DNA of 64,000 nucleotides from Polyangiaceae bacterium (GTDB lineage: Bacteria > Myxococcota_A > Polyangia > Polyangiales > Polyangiaceae): the NCBI GenBank assembly GCA_025936045.1, contig JAICUB010000004.1, positions 124,001 to 188,000 of the forward strand, given 5' to 3'. Shown here piece by piece: positions 40,244 to 48,943 of this stretch. Positions within the stretch are counted from its first letter, which is position 1. Each line of letters opens with the position of its first letter. Both the position numbers and the translations under genes were made by a program. Under the pieces are notes generated by a model. It was given only the letters and a program-made list of their open reading frames with translations. It had not been told where the DNA came from and searched no databases.

Positions 40244-41797
40244 ATGCCGAGCGAAGCCATGCAGCGAGCGAAATACCTGGGCCTTTTTCTGGTGACGCTC
40301 ATCGCCAACGCGTGCGGTGGCGGCGGAGCGGGCGACGATGATTCGAGCCCCAGCAGCGGCGGCGCCCCTGGAAGCGGCGGCGCACACCCGAGCTCGGGTG
40401 GTGCCTCCAATGCCGGAGCCGCGGGTAAAATCGCCACAGGCGGCGCCAGCTCCGGCGGCGCCAGCTCCGGCGGCGCCACGAGCAACGGCGGCACCACCTC
40501 ATCCGGCGGCAGCGCCGGGCGCGGAACAGCGGGCGCGAGCGGCTCCGAAATGGGCGGCGGCGTCAACGGCGACGGCGGCGCTATGTCGATGATGGGCTCG
40601 GGCGGCGCGCAAGCCGGCGGCATGAGCGCCGGCGGCGGCAAGAGCTCCGGGGGCAGCGCTGGCGCACGCGGCGGCGCAAGCGGCTCATTCGCTGGCGGCG
40701 CGAGCGGCAAGGGCGGCTCCGGCGGCAAGGCGGGTTCCGGCAGCGGCGGCGCGAGCGGCAAGGCGGGCTCGAGCAGCGGCGGAAGCGGCGGCTCCGGCTC
40801 GTGCGACGCGCCGCCGGCGCCGAGTCCGCTCCTCGGTTGGGCGGCGGTTTCGGGCAGCAGCGTGGACACGACGACCGGCGGCGGCAACGCGACACCCACC
40901 GTCGTGACGACGCTCTCCGACTTCACGAACGCCGTGAAAGGCACGAACGCCGCGGTGATCATCGTGAAGGGCACGCTCGGCGCGGGCAAGGTCAGCGTCG
41001 GCTCGAACAAAACGATCGCGGGCGTTTGCGGAGCCGAAATTCACGGGCACCTCGAGCTCAGCGGCTCGGTCAACGTCATCGTGCGCAACGTCAAAATCGT
41101 CGGCTACGGCGTCGGCGATTGTTCGCTCGACCCCGATTACGACTCGAGCGTCGGCTGCTCGTCCGGCAACGACGCCGTGACCGTGCAAAAGAACGCGCAT
41201 CACGTCTGGTTCGATCACTGTGACATCTCCGACGGCACCGACGGCAACCTCGACATCACCAACGGCGCCAACTACGTCACGGTGTCGTGGACCAAGTTCC
41301 ACTACACGAACCGCAGCGACGATGACGGCGACGATTCGACCGGGGCCGAGGGTCACCGCTTCAGCAGCCTCGTGGGCGGCACCGACAACCCGAGCACCTA
41401 CGACGACGCCCACGCGCTCAACGTGACCTGGCACCACGACTACTGGGCCGACCGCGTCGTGGAGCGGCAGCCACGCGTCCGTTTCGGCAAAAATCACTTG
41501 TTCAACGACCTCTGGGCGTCGGCCGGCGACAACTACTGTGTCCGCGCGGGCAAGCAAGCGGCCATCCTCGTCGAGAGCAGCGTCTTCGACGGCGTGAAGG
41601 ATCCGCTCCAATTCAACAGCACCGACGATCAAGGCACGGCCAACATCGCGGCACAGAACAACGACTACTCGAGCGCGACCGGCAAAGAAGATACCGGCGG
41701 CGGTGGCCCGGCCATCGGGACCTTGCCCTACTCTTACACGCCGGACGCGCTCGGCGACGTGAGCGCCGAAGTGAAGAGCGGCGCGGGCCCGAAGTAG
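40244..41797 (+). CDS. Pectate lyase lipoprotein (PL1-like) with Gly/Ser-rich stalk
   Basis: The protein is 517 residues; ATG 40259 is an alternative start. The signal ends in a lipobox-like ANAC. Residues about 25-190 are a Gly/Ser/Ala stalk. The lyase domain (about 195-505) is a right-handed beta-helix: GVCGAEIHGHLEL, VIVRNVKIVGYG, HHVWFDHCDISD, NGANYVTVSWTKFH, and the catalytic RQPRVRFGK, where PL1 enzymes carry the essential Arg. Conserved Asp calcium ligands are visible (DGTDGNLDI). It cleaves polygalacturonate by beta-elimination at the cell surface. It suggests plant-matter use; the family assignment is firm. Confidence 0.93.
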   Translation: MPSEAMQRAKYLGLFLVTLIANACGGGGAGDDDSSPSSGGAPGSGGAHPSSGGASNAGAAGKIATGGASSGGASSGGATSNGGTTSSGGSAGRGTAGASGSEMGGGVNGDGGAMSMMGSGGAQAGGMSAGGGKSSGGSAGARGGASGSFAGGASGKGGSGGKAGSGSGGASGKAGSSSGGSGGSGSCDAPPAPSPLLGWAAVSGSSVDTTTGGGNATPTVVTTLSDFTNAVKGTNAAVIIVKGTLGAGKVSVGSNKTIAGVCGAEIHGHLELSGSVNVIVRNVKIVGYGVGDCSLDPDYDSSVGCSSGNDAVTVQKNAHHVWFDHCDISDGTDGNLDITNGANYVTVSWTKFHYTNRSDDDGDDSTGAEGHRFSSLVGGTDNPSTYDDAHALNVTWHHDYWADRVVERQPRVRFGKNHLFNDLWASAGDNYCVRAGKQAAILVESSVFDGVKDPLQFNSTDDQGTANIAAQNNDYSSATGKEDTGGGGPAIGTLPYSYTPDALGDVSAEVKSGAGPK

Positions 41798-41809
41798 CGC
41801 CCGTGGAGC

Positions 41810-43087
41810 TCAGCGCGTGTAGATCATCTTCCGCGCGTCGATCGTCGCGTGCATCTGATGCTGCGTCACGTCGACGCGAAGCGGTGCCTCGTCCTTCTCG
41901 TTCTGCACGCCCCCGACCGCTTCGCGATCCGTCGGATCGACGGCGCCCGTAAAGCGCGTCGCGAGCGGGCCCCCCACCTGCCAAGAAATGAGCCGCTCGA
42001 GCCCGAGGTCGATCACGCAGCCGTATTTGGCCGTGCGCGCGGCGTCGTGGCGGCGCCGCGCCCAGTCGTACGCGGGGATCAGACCCTCGTAAGCGTACGC
42101 GGTGTTGCGCTGGCGCGTGAGCGTCTTGTGAACGTCGATTTCCCAGTCTGCCAGCTTCAAAATCCAATCGCCGTAGCGCGCGGTATCGGGCCAGCCGCTC
42201 GTCGCGAGCTCGTAGAGCGTCATCGTGAACCACTGGTAGTACGCCTTGGTGGTATCGGAGTCCGGGTCCGCCGCGAGCGCTTGCTCGACGTTCAGGCGAT
42301 GACCGGTGTCGGCCGAGCGCAAGACGAGCGGAACGAGCTCGGCGTGGCCCGCGTAGCGCGCGGCCTTGGTGAGCGCGAGCAGCGCTTCGCCGTCGGAGTA
42401 GGGCGACGCTTCCCCGCGCGCCGCGCACGTCGTCGGATCGTAGGCGCCGAACCAGAGCCCCGCGGGATTCATGCTCGCTCGGAGCTCCGTCAAGTACGCG
42501 CTGAGCCGGCGTTCGTGGAGCGCGCGCCGCTCGGCGGGAAGCGAGCCGCCCGGCGTATTCAGATAATCGACGTACGAAAGGGCGATCAGCGCCACCGTTC
42601 CGATGCCGAGCTCTCGGCGGCCGCCGTAACCGGGACAACGAGCGCCGCTCGGCGTTTCCACGGCGTGGTCGTCGAAGAAGGCGAGACCTTTTTCGACGGC
42701 AGCGCCGAGCTCCGGCGTCGGGTGGTCCTGGTAGAGGAGCGCGAGCCCCCACACGGCCCCGGCCTGACGCACTTCGTTGTCCTCCTCGGAGTACTCCTTG
42801 TCGCGCCAGTCGTACTCGTAATCGAAATTTCCTTCAGGCCGCTGGTGTACGAGCAGGTAGCGCGTGCCGAGCGCGAGCGAGCGGTCGAGGATCGCGCGCG
42901 TCACGACCTTGCTACATCGCCCGCGATACGGAGCTTCGAGGGCGAGGCGGACCAACGTATGATCGCCGAAACGCTTCCAAAGCACCGCCGCCGCAGCGAC
43001 GAGAGCGAGTGCCGCCGCGAATGCGACTTGCTTCCTCCGGCCGAGCCTCGACCACCAGGCTTTGAGACCGCTCACCCTCCGTCTCAT
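41810..43087 (-). CDS. Membrane-anchored protein, possibly alpha/alpha-barrel
   Basis: The 425-residue protein has an N-terminal anchor at about residues 20-41 and then an all-helical exported domain. The repeat pattern (ALGTRYLLVHQRPEGNFDYEYD, AVWGLALLYQDHP, GIGTVALIALSYVDYL, SDGEALLALTKAARY) is reminiscent of alpha/alpha toroids such as six-hairpin glycosidases and C5-epimerases. No catalytic motif is certain; acidic residues in EYDWRD and DDHAVE are candidates. It is convergent with the pectate lyase gene 13 bp away, so a role in polysaccharide processing is a guess. Confidence 0.6.
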   Translation of the reverse strand: MRRRVSGLKAWWSRLGRRKQVAFAAALALVAAAAVLWKRFGDHTLVRLALEAPYRGRCSKVVTRAILDRSLALGTRYLLVHQRPEGNFDYEYDWRDKEYSEEDNEVRQAGAVWGLALLYQDHPTPELGAAVEKGLAFFDDHAVETPSGARCPGYGGRRELGIGTVALIALSYVDYLNTPGGSLPAERRALHERRLSAYLTELRASMNPAGLWFGAYDPTTCAARGEASPYSDGEALLALTKAARYAGHAELVPLVLRSADTGHRLNVEQALAADPDSDTTKAYYQWFTMTLYELATSGWPDTARYGDWILKLADWEIDVHKTLTRQRNTAYAYEGLIPAYDWARRRHDAARTAKYGCVIDLGLERLISWQVGGPLATRFTGAVDPTDREAVGGVQNEKDEAPLRVDVTQHQMHATIDARKMIYTR

Positions 43088-43221
43088 GCCTTACCGCGGG
43101 GCTCCACGGCAAGGCCCCCTACTCGAGAAGCTCCGCGAGCGGGAGGCTTGCGCTAGCGGAAAACGGGCTCCACGCTCTCTGCCTCGCGCCTTCCGGCGCG
43201 CACGGAGCTCGCCGGCCAAAA

Positions 43222-43237
43222 CCCCCGGGGGCAGGAG
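43222..43237 (+). promoter_or_regulatory. Perfect CCCCCGGGGG palindrome abutting the ribosome site
   Basis: The 10-bp palindrome at 43222-43231 lies directly before CAGGAG (43232-43237), the ribosome-binding site for the DUF1993 gene. It is flanked by AAAA (43218-43221) and TTTT (43238-43241). It could be a protein-binding site or affect initiation; it may be chance in GC-rich DNA. Confidence 0.3.
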
Positions 43238-43245
43238 TTTTCAGC

Positions 43246-43755
43246 ATGTTTTACCTTGTCATTCGTCAGTTTGCCCGCACTTTGAAGAACCTCGACGCCT
43301 GTCTCGCGAAGGCGGAGAAGTACGCGGCAAGCCGCAACTTCGACGTGAACAACATGGTTCAGGCTCGGCTCGCGCCGGATATGCTGCCGTTCGCCGCGCA
43401 GATCCGCATCGCCTGCGACAACGCGAAAATGGCGGCGGCAAACCTCTCGGGCAAACCCGCACCGAAGCACGAGGACACGGAGACGACCTTCGAGGAGCTC
43501 CACGCTCGCATCGGCAAGGCGCTCGCCTTCATCGACACGTTGAGCGAGGCGGACTTCGCGAAGGTCACGCCGGAGCAGACTATCAAGCTCCAATTTCCGG
43601 CGGGCAAGGCCCTGCGCGCGAACGACTACATCGTCGGTCGTCAGATCCCGAATTTCTACTTCCACGTCGCCACCGCGTACGACATCCTCCGCGCGAACGG
43701 CGTGGACGTCGGCAAGGGCGACTACCTCGGCGAGCTCCCCCTGATCGACGCGTGA
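43246..43755 (+). CDS. DUF1993 family protein
   Basis: The 169-residue protein has the DUF1993 pattern: LDACLAKAEKYAASRNFDVNNMVQARLAPDMLPFAAQI near the start and the terminal NFYFHVATAYDILRANGVDVGKGDYLG. It is a helical DinB-like fold. The His and Asp positions that could bind metal are partly kept. Function is unknown. It has a good ribosome site (AGGAG, 8 bp before ATG) and an intrinsic terminator downstream, so it is a single-gene unit. Confidence 0.9.
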   Translation: MFYLVIRQFARTLKNLDACLAKAEKYAASRNFDVNNMVQARLAPDMLPFAAQIRIACDNAKMAAANLSGKPAPKHEDTETTFEELHARIGKALAFIDTLSEADFAKVTPEQTIKLQFPAGKALRANDYIVGRQIPNFYFHVATAYDILRANGVDVGKGDYLGELPLIDA

Positions 43756-43793
43756 GCTCCGCGACGCGGGAGCGTCACGTGGAACGGCGAAAA

Positions 43794-43832
43794 CGGCGGT
43801 GCTGCGACGAGCTGCACCGCCGCTCGTTTTTT
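43794..43832 (+). terminator. Intrinsic terminator after the DUF1993 gene
   Basis: A perfect 9-bp stem CGGCGGTGC (43794-43802) / GCACCGCCG (43814-43822) with an 11-bp loop is followed by CTCG and six T (43827-43832). An A-run (43790-43793) on the other side would provide a short U-tract for the opposite strand, so it may act on the convergent TRAP operon as well. Confidence 0.85.
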
Positions 43833-43902
43833 GTGTTGGGCGCGCCGCGCGGCGCCGTCGCCGCGGCGCCCGGCGTGGGCTGGGCGCCGCCTCGGCGTTT
43901 TC

Positions 43903-46569
43903 TCACTGCCCGGTCACGTGGCAGCGCTTGTCGAACGCTTCGAAGGACTCGTCCGCGCGCGGCTCCTCGCAGTCGCCGCCGGACGGCGCGGCGGAAGCGG
44001 ACGGCGTCGCCGCCGCAGACGGCGCGGACGAGCCGGTGCTCGGCGCGCCCGTGATCGTGCAGCGCTTGTCGAAGTCGCTGAAGGATTCGCCGTCACGCGG
44101 TTCGTCACAGTCCGAAGGCGCGGCCGCGGCTGAAGCGGACGGCGTCGCCGCGGCGGACGGCGGCCCCGCCGCCGAAGGCGCGGCGGTGAGTCCGGTACCG
44201 TGCGGCAGCGCGAGCGTCGGTGCCGGCACTTCCGCGGCTTGCGCGACCGTGAGGCTCGGCACGTACGTGGTGACGAGCAGCGCGACCACGAATATGCCGA
44301 TGAACGGCATGACGACGCGATAGAGGTCGGGCACGGGGCGATTGAAGCGAAAGCCGGCGATGAAGAGATTGAGTCCCATCGGCGGCATCAAGTAGCCGAT
44401 CTCGAGGTTCAGCAAGAACACGATGCCGAGGTGGTACGGGTTGATGTTGAAGTGGAGCGCGATGCCCATGATGAGTGGGACGATCACGACGATGGCCGAG
44501 AAGATGTCCATCAACATCCCCACGACCAAAAGGAAGACGTTCAACGCGAGCAGGAACGAGACCGGTGAATCGATGAGGCCGCCCGCGCTCTTGCCGACTT
44601 GGGCGAGCGCGTCCACCGCCTCGCGGCAGCTCGACATCGTGTCGGCGTGCGCGGCGAGGTACGCCTTCGCGGGCGGCCCGCACGTGAGCGCCTCGAACAG
44701 CCGATCGGCCGTCTGCGCCTGCACGAAGTAGAAGGTGAGCACCGTCGCCGCGCAGAGCTTCACGAAGATGGCGCCGACCAGCACCATCGAGTCCGGCACG
44801 ATGCGCGGCAGATCGCGCGTGAGCGACAGATCCTTGTAGATGAACACCTCGATCACGAGGACGTAGAACGCCGTGAACGCGGCCGCCGTCACCGGGCTGA
44901 AGACGCCCGTCGCGAGCCCCCCCAATAAAAATACCGGCAGCACGAGCTCCCACTTCGCTTCCCACAAGGCGGCCCGCGCTTCCTTGCCGTCGAATTTCGA
45001 GCGCGGCACTTTCGAGATCATGCCGATGATCACCGCATACACGATGAGGAGGCCGATCAGGAGCGCGCCGGGGCGCAGGCCCGCGAGCAAGAACTTGTCG
45101 AGCGCGAGCCGCTCGTGGCCGGGCGGCACCTCTTGCAGGCCCGCGACGATGCCGTAGACGATGAGCGGCAGACAGGGCGGGAACGTGATGCCGAGCGCAC
45201 CGCCCGTGGTGACGAGGCCGAGCGAGAACTTTTCCGGATAGCGATCCTTGAGCAACGCCGGCAAGAGCAGGCCGCCGATCGCGACGATCGTGATGCCGCT
45301 CGCGCCGCTGAAGATGGTGAAGAAGGCGGAGGTCAGGATGCAGACGACGCCGAGGCCGCCCGGCATGAACCCGAGCAACGCCCGCGCGATGCGCACGAGA
45401 CGCTGCGGCGTCTTGGCCTCGCTCATCAAATAGCCGGCGAGCGTAAATACGGGGATCGTCGGCAAAATGCTCATGCGCGCGAAGTGCTGGCCGAGCACGT
45501 CCTCGACGGCGTTCGGCAGGGCCATGACGCCCACCGTCGCAGACCCGTGCGCCCACAAGAAGAGCGCTAAGCCGCCGAGAAAGCTGAAGAGCGGCGCGCC
45601 CATCAGCGCCATCAGCGCGCAGAACACGACGCCCCACGAGATGGGGAACGACGGGATGTGCGCGGCCCCGAAAGCGAGGAGCGCGAGCGTGACCGCGACC
45701 GCGACCAAGGCCGAACCCATCTGTCCCACTGTCGCGCCTTCGGCGTACCGCTCGTCGTGTGGCGCCGTCGGAGCCCACGAGCCGGTGCGACGTTTTCGGA
45801 GGACGAGCGGCACGCCGATGATCGCCGCCGAGGCGATGACCCCGAGCACGAGCGGGCCGAGCACCGTCGTCCCGATGGCAAACGGCAAGAGCAGCACGAG
45901 AAACGCGAGCGCGATCACGACCTCCGTCGCGGTCGCCTGCGCGACGGGGGCGAAACGCTCCGTCTCCGGATCGGCGGGGTTCGGTGCCGGCTCGGATTGT
46001 GGGCCACCCTGCAGCGCCGCCACCCATTCGTGGAAGGCGTGCAGCAGGAGCCGCGTCGCGATCAGAACGAACGCGGCCGGGATCACGAATTGAAATTCGT
46101 AGCTGCGGTCGACGTCGGAGCTCGCACCGATGCCGCGCTCCGCGATCAGGCGCACCTGCTCGTGCATGTTCGCGACTTGCTCGAGCAGCGTGAGGTAGAG
46201 GCCGCGGGCGAGAGTGAACGCGACGACGGCGCCGAACGTCGCCGCGATCGCGATGACGACGCGGCGAGTACGATCGGGCAGCAGGCGGCCGAGCGCGTCG
46301 ATCGCGAGGTGGCGTCGTTCGCGCGTGGCATAGCTCGCACCGAGCAGAGCGGCCCAGATACAGCCGTGCATCAGCACGTCGGGCGCCGCGTGCAGCCACG
46401 CGATTTGCAGGTGCAAAAGCGCCGCGAGTGAGTCGGCGAAGGCGACGAGCACCATCACCGCGACGACGACGAGGCTCAGGCTCGCCTCGGCGAGCAGAAT
46501 GCCCCGATCGAGGACGTCGAGCGGACGAAAGAAGGGTGCTGGTCTCGCGGTCGGGGCAGCGCCTGCCAT
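43903..46569 (-). CDS. Fused TRAP transporter permease (DctQ-DctM)
   Basis: The 888-residue integral membrane protein has an N-terminal DctQ-like four-helix part (about 1-185) and a DctM-type large subunit (about 230-780), fused in one chain. DctM motifs include PLFSFLGGLALFLWAHG, the gating segment SGASGITIVAIGGLLLPALL, GGALGITFPPCLPLIVYG, and NLEIGYLMPPMGLNLFI. An Ala/Pro/Ser-rich C-terminal tail of about 90 residues carries two copies of a Cys-paired module, D-C-x-E-P-R-x-x-E-S-F-x-x-F-D-K-R-C. Fused QM proteins are known; the tail is unusual. It works with the DctP gene upstream. Substrate is unknown. Confidence 0.92.
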   Translation of the reverse strand: MAGAAPTARPAPFFRPLDVLDRGILLAEASLSLVVVAVMVLVAFADSLAALLHLQIAWLHAAPDVLMHGCIWAALLGASYATRERRHLAIDALGRLLPDRTRRVVIAIAATFGAVVAFTLARGLYLTLLEQVANMHEQVRLIAERGIGASSDVDRSYEFQFVIPAAFVLIATRLLLHAFHEWVAALQGGPQSEPAPNPADPETERFAPVAQATATEVVIALAFLVLLLPFAIGTTVLGPLVLGVIASAAIIGVPLVLRKRRTGSWAPTAPHDERYAEGATVGQMGSALVAVAVTLALLAFGAAHIPSFPISWGVVFCALMALMGAPLFSFLGGLALFLWAHGSATVGVMALPNAVEDVLGQHFARMSILPTIPVFTLAGYLMSEAKTPQRLVRIARALLGFMPGGLGVVCILTSAFFTIFSGASGITIVAIGGLLLPALLKDRYPEKFSLGLVTTGGALGITFPPCLPLIVYGIVAGLQEVPPGHERLALDKFLLAGLRPGALLIGLLIVYAVIIGMISKVPRSKFDGKEARAALWEAKWELVLPVFLLGGLATGVFSPVTAAAFTAFYVLVIEVFIYKDLSLTRDLPRIVPDSMVLVGAIFVKLCAATVLTFYFVQAQTADRLFEALTCGPPAKAYLAAHADTMSSCREAVDALAQVGKSAGGLIDSPVSFLLALNVFLLVVGMLMDIFSAIVVIVPLIMGIALHFNINPYHLGIVFLLNLEIGYLMPPMGLNLFIAGFRFNRPVPDLYRVVMPFIGIFVVALLVTTYVPSLTVAQAAEVPAPTLALPHGTGLTAAPSAAGPPSAAATPSASAAAAPSDCDEPRDGESFSDFDKRCTITGAPSTGSSAPSAAATPSASAAPSGGDCEEPRADESFEAFDKRCHVTGQ

Positions 46570-46663
46570 CGCGCGAGAGAGTACTTCGATCGCTTACGAA
46601 ACCACTACTAGTTCGGTCGGTTTACTTCGAATTAGACGCGCCCGAGCGCGAGCTCGCGCCGCA

Positions 46664-47671
46664 TCATTTGCCGAACGCAGAGACGCGATCGATGAGCGCC
46701 TGGTCGGCGACCTGGCCGGTCAGCTGCTTGCGCACCTCGGCGCCGAGCTTGAGCCACTCGGCTTTCTCCGCGTCGCTCGGCGTGAGCATCTTGATGTTGT
46801 GCTCCTTGAGCGTCGCGAGCGCCTTCTGCTCGTCGGCGCGCAGGTTCTTGCGCGCGAGCGCGTGAAATTGCGCCGAGGTCTCGGTCATGATCGTCTTTTG
46901 CTCGGGAGTCAGCGAATCCCACTGCTTTTGCCCCATCACCGTCCCGCCGATGACGACCGTGAGCGGCAAGTCGAGCATGTTGGAGACGCGGGTGTTCCAC
47001 TGGAACGCGAGCGCCGAGACGGGCGTCGCCATCAGCGTGTCGATCCGGTTCGTCTGGAGCGCACCGAGCACTTCCGGGAGCTGCAGCGGCACCGGGTTCG
47101 ATTTCACGACCTTGTAAAGTGCCGGCAGCACGAGGTCTTCGCGCCACACCCAGGGCTTACGCGTGCTGAGATCCGACGGCTTCGACACGGGTTGCGTCGA
47201 GAAGATGTACGACCAGCCCACGTCCGCCCAACCCAGCATCTGAAAGCCCGACTCGGCAAACTTCGGGTTCATCTCCGGCGCGAGTGCCGCGCGCGCGGCG
47301 TCGAGTTGCGCGTAGGTCTTCAAGATGCCCGGCATCCCGAACACGAGGGCCGGCCGGTAAATCTGCGACAGGCCGACGGCGGTGACCGCGGCGCCGTCGA
47401 GACGGCCGCTACGGATCTTCTTGATGACCTCGGCCTCGTCACCCTGCACGCCGCCCGGGTAGAAACGAAGCTCGAGCGTCTTGTTCGAGCGGCGGCGCAC
47501 TTCACGGTTCCACGCGTCGAACACCTTCATCCACGTGGAGCCAGGCGGCGCGAGCGTGGCGATCGAGATCGTTTTGACGGTGGGCTTTTCGTCGGCGATG
47601 CCGAGCGCCGACGAGAAGAGCAGCGTGAGGATCAGAGCGATCGGCCAAAAGGGGTGGGTTTTCTTGATCAT
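46664..47671 (-). CDS. TRAP transporter substrate-binding protein (DctP family)
   Basis: The 335-residue periplasmic protein has a Sec signal (FWPIALILTLLFSSALG). It has the DctP layout: ISIATLAPPGSTWMK, a long connecting helix, the central GFQMLGWADVGWSYIFS segment and the LQLPEVLGALQTNRIDTLMATP region, with R residues suited to a carboxylate ligand. ATG 47671 is chosen over GTG-type upstream codons because the signal begins there and GGGAG precedes it. It is second of three genes, between tatT and the permease. Confidence 0.9.
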   Translation of the reverse strand: MIKKTHPFWPIALILTLLFSSALGIADEKPTVKTISIATLAPPGSTWMKVFDAWNREVRRRSNKTLELRFYPGGVQGDEAEVIKKIRSGRLDGAAVTAVGLSQIYRPALVFGMPGILKTYAQLDAARAALAPEMNPKFAESGFQMLGWADVGWSYIFSTQPVSKPSDLSTRKPWVWREDLVLPALYKVVKSNPVPLQLPEVLGALQTNRIDTLMATPVSALAFQWNTRVSNMLDLPLTVVIGGTVMGQKQWDSLTPEQKTIMTETSAQFHALARKNLRADEQKALATLKEHNIKMLTPSDAEKAEWLKLGAEVRKQLTGQVADQALIDRVSAFGK

Positions 47672-47763
47672 CCGATTGTGCTCTCCCGTCGAGCGAGCCA
47701 TGGCGCGGGCCCTGGCCCTGGATCGACGGACGACTCTGGAGGTTTCTTCTAACGAACGGCGGT

Positions 47764-48795
47764 CTAGTGCGCGTGGGTGGGTGCAGGTGCGGGGGGCGTT
47801 GCGGCGGGGGCCGTTGCCGCCGCCGGCGGCTCCTCGGGGGCGAAGAGCTGGTCCGTCTGGGCGAGATAGCGCTCGGCACGCCGCTTGGCGAGCTGGTTTA
47901 CGAGAACCTGGTCCGGATCGATGTTCACGGGGGCCGAGAGCGTGGTGTTGAGGAGCTTCTGGTAGAGCGTGCGGTCCTGGAGTGCCACGGCGACGATCTG
48001 CGCCTCGATCACGAGGTACATGAGGTTCTTACCGTGGGTGGCGCTGATGGATGCCTCGAATTCCTTCTTCGCCTCCACGGGCTTGCCGCCGAGCTGGGCC
48101 GGGACGGTGCCGAGCAAGCCGCCACGCAGGGCGTGCGGCGCGTAGCCGTAATAGCTCGGGTCGAGGGCGAGGACACGGTCGGCCAGGGCGCTCGCGTACG
48201 GTAGGTCCGCGAGCGCGTTCATATCGTCGCGATTGACGCCGACGTAACGGCCCCAGCAATAGGCGCCCCAGAATAGCGTGGGGACGACCTTTTCTGCGTC
48301 GTCAAACTTTTTCAGGTACTCGGTCCATGCGGCGAGGCCCTTCTTCATCTGGGCTTGCGCGCCGCCACCCTCGTCCTCCCACAGCGTCAGGTTGCCGAGC
48401 GCGAGATCACGACAACGCCCGTAGGCGATAGCGGCGCGCTTGCGGAAGTGCTCGCTGCCTTTGTCGTCGTCGTTGGCTAGCGCCGCTTCCATGTGATCCT
48501 CCATGAAGCCGAAGCCGTACGAGCCGAGAGCGCGCGCGACCATCAACCGGAGCTCCGTATCCTTCGGCCGGATTTCGAGCAGGCCGTCCATCGTAGCGAT
48601 CGAGGCCGGGATCGCCTCTTCGGCCAAATCCGGGTCTTCGTAACGTTCGATGGCGGGCCACGCTTTTCCGATGATGCCTACGGTGGAGGACGCCGCTAGC
48701 TGCGTGGTGCTACAGGCGCTCGTCGCGAAGGCGACACCGGCGAAGGTCAAAGGTGCGAGGACGCGCTTCGCTCGGGAGGCGAACATGGGGTTCAT
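47764..48795 (-). CDS. tatT: TRAP-associated TPR lipoprotein TatT
   Basis: The 343-residue protein has an N-terminal lipobox (ATSAC, Cys28). The helical repeat body fits the TRAP-transporter TatT family: EAIPASIATMDGLLEIRPKDTELRLMVARALGSY, then FWGAYCWGRYVG and ALDPSYYGYAPHALRGGLLG. In Treponema pallidum TatT binds the solute-binding protein TatP. The gene order tatT-dctP-dctQM here matches that system. Chosen start ATG 48795; an upstream TTG (48825) is less likely. A Pro/Ala/His-rich tail follows. Confidence 0.9.
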   Translation of the reverse strand: MNPMFASRAKRVLAPLTFAGVAFATSACSTTQLAASSTVGIIGKAWPAIERYEDPDLAEEAIPASIATMDGLLEIRPKDTELRLMVARALGSYGFGFMEDHMEAALANDDDKGSEHFRKRAAIAYGRCRDLALGNLTLWEDEGGGAQAQMKKGLAAWTEYLKKFDDAEKVVPTLFWGAYCWGRYVGVNRDDMNALADLPYASALADRVLALDPSYYGYAPHALRGGLLGTVPAQLGGKPVEAKKEFEASISATHGKNLMYLVIEAQIVAVALQDRTLYQKLLNTTLSAPVNIDPDQVLVNQLAKRRAERYLAQTDQLFAPEEPPAAATAPAATPPAPAPTHAH

Positions 48796-48943
48796 CCCGT
48801 AGCCCTCGCAAGCTTTGGCTGTCAACGCACAAACTGCCGCAATTGGGGCGAGAAATCACGCCTGCGGCGTGGGCATCATGTGACGCGGTACCGGGGTTCG
48901 GTTCATTTTTCCGTCACGCTCGTTCGGGCCGACCCCCTGCTCG

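Noticed and set aside
48796-48825. TTGACA on the minus strand before tatT as a promoter
   Set aside because: A -10 at normal spacing would overlap the start codon region (CTACGG), which is a poor match.
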